DNA of 64,000 bases from a virus: IMG/VR virus record IMGVR_UViG_3300020421_000005, positions 48,725 to 112,724 of that record. One strand, written 5' to 3'. Under the pieces are notes generated by a model. It was not told the DNA's origin. It ran no database searches and saw nothing but the letters and a program-made list of their open reading frames with translations. The position numbers and the translations under genes are program-made. The number at the start of each line of letters is the position of its first letter. Within the stretch, counting starts at the first letter, position 1. Shown here in pieces: positions 63,862-64,000 of this stretch.

Positions 63862-64000
63862 ATGTCTACTCGTAACCTAATCGGAACACCTTACACAGGT
63901 TTAACAGAGGATCAGAGAGACAACCTAAACACACGGTTGTATGATCTCATTAACTCATTAGAGTATAACGTAGACAAGTCCGATCTAGTAGATGCACTTA
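63862..64000 (+). CDS. Early protein, cut by window end
   Basis: Starts MSTRNLIGTPYTGLTEDQRDNLNTRLYDLINSLEYNVDK and remains open at the last base. AACAAACAAAC leader upstream. Partial at the 3' end. Confidence 0.68.
   Translation, partial: MSTRNLIGTPYTGLTEDQRDNLNTRLYDLINSLEYNVDKSDLVDAL

Noticed and set aside
1-64000. CRISPR array, insertion sequence or integrase
   Set aside because: The direct repeats seen are promoter cassettes with unique genes between them; no spacers of equal size, transposase or integrase motif was found.

Overview
The window is a 64 kb piece of a T4-like contractile-tailed cyanophage (cyanomyophage) genome that infects marine Synechococcus or Prochlorococcus. The evidence is a T4-type set (gp33, gp32, gp53, gp48, gp4, gp54, gp26, gp51, hub and spike genes), cyanophage metabolic genes (heme oxygenase, transaldolase talC, a CP12-like gene, peptide deformylase, thyX, phoH, glutaredoxin), a cyanobacterial-type glutamine riboswitch, a split tmRNA gene, and T4-type late promoter boxes (TATAAATA / CTAAATA). 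No integrase, CRISPR array or ordinary tRNA gene was seen.

Layout. 1-8.5 kb: tandem riboswitch, then many very small, often single-membrane-span genes, with def, ho1, talC and a glutaredoxin among them. 8.5-12.8 kb: nucleotide and DNA functions (thyX, phoH, a RecB/Cas4-like nuclease, gp33, a DUF1825 protein, gp32). 12.8-16.2 kb, minus strand: gp53, gp48, a virion-type protein and gp4. 16.2-29.6 kb: baseplate hub and spike operon (gp54, gp26, gp51, hub proteins, a lytic transglycosylase, gp27-like, CP12-like, gp5-like spike protein). 29.6-48.9 kb: a 2336-residue tail fibre, a glycine-rich adhesin on the minus strand, a DUF262/HNH protein, a circularly permuted tmRNA gene and about a dozen 2-oxoglutarate/Fe(II) dioxygenase-type proteins. 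49-64 kb: an early region of roughly 45 small genes in short operons, with a UvsW-like helicase and a KxDG ligase-fold protein.

How it works together. Early operons are driven by host-type sigma70 promoters and late structural operons by T4-type boxes, for which gp33 is the co-activator. ho1, talC and the CP12-like gene would redirect host pigment and carbon metabolism. The riboswitch would couple an adjacent small protein to glutamine (nitrogen) status.

Most notable: (i) the early region is built from a repeated intergenic cassette made of a hairpin whose loop often carries the stop codon of the upstream gene, a second dyad spanning the -35 and spacer, TATAAT, then an AACAAACAAACA leader with little or no Shine-Dalgarno; stem sequences change while pairing is kept. 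(ii) Two compact structured RNAs (52782-52938 and 54000-54080) whose closing stems begin at the predicted transcription start. (iii) A phage permuted tmRNA with a long, partly duplicated tag whose C-terminus is unlike the usual host one. All functional calls come from reading the sequence; no database search was run.
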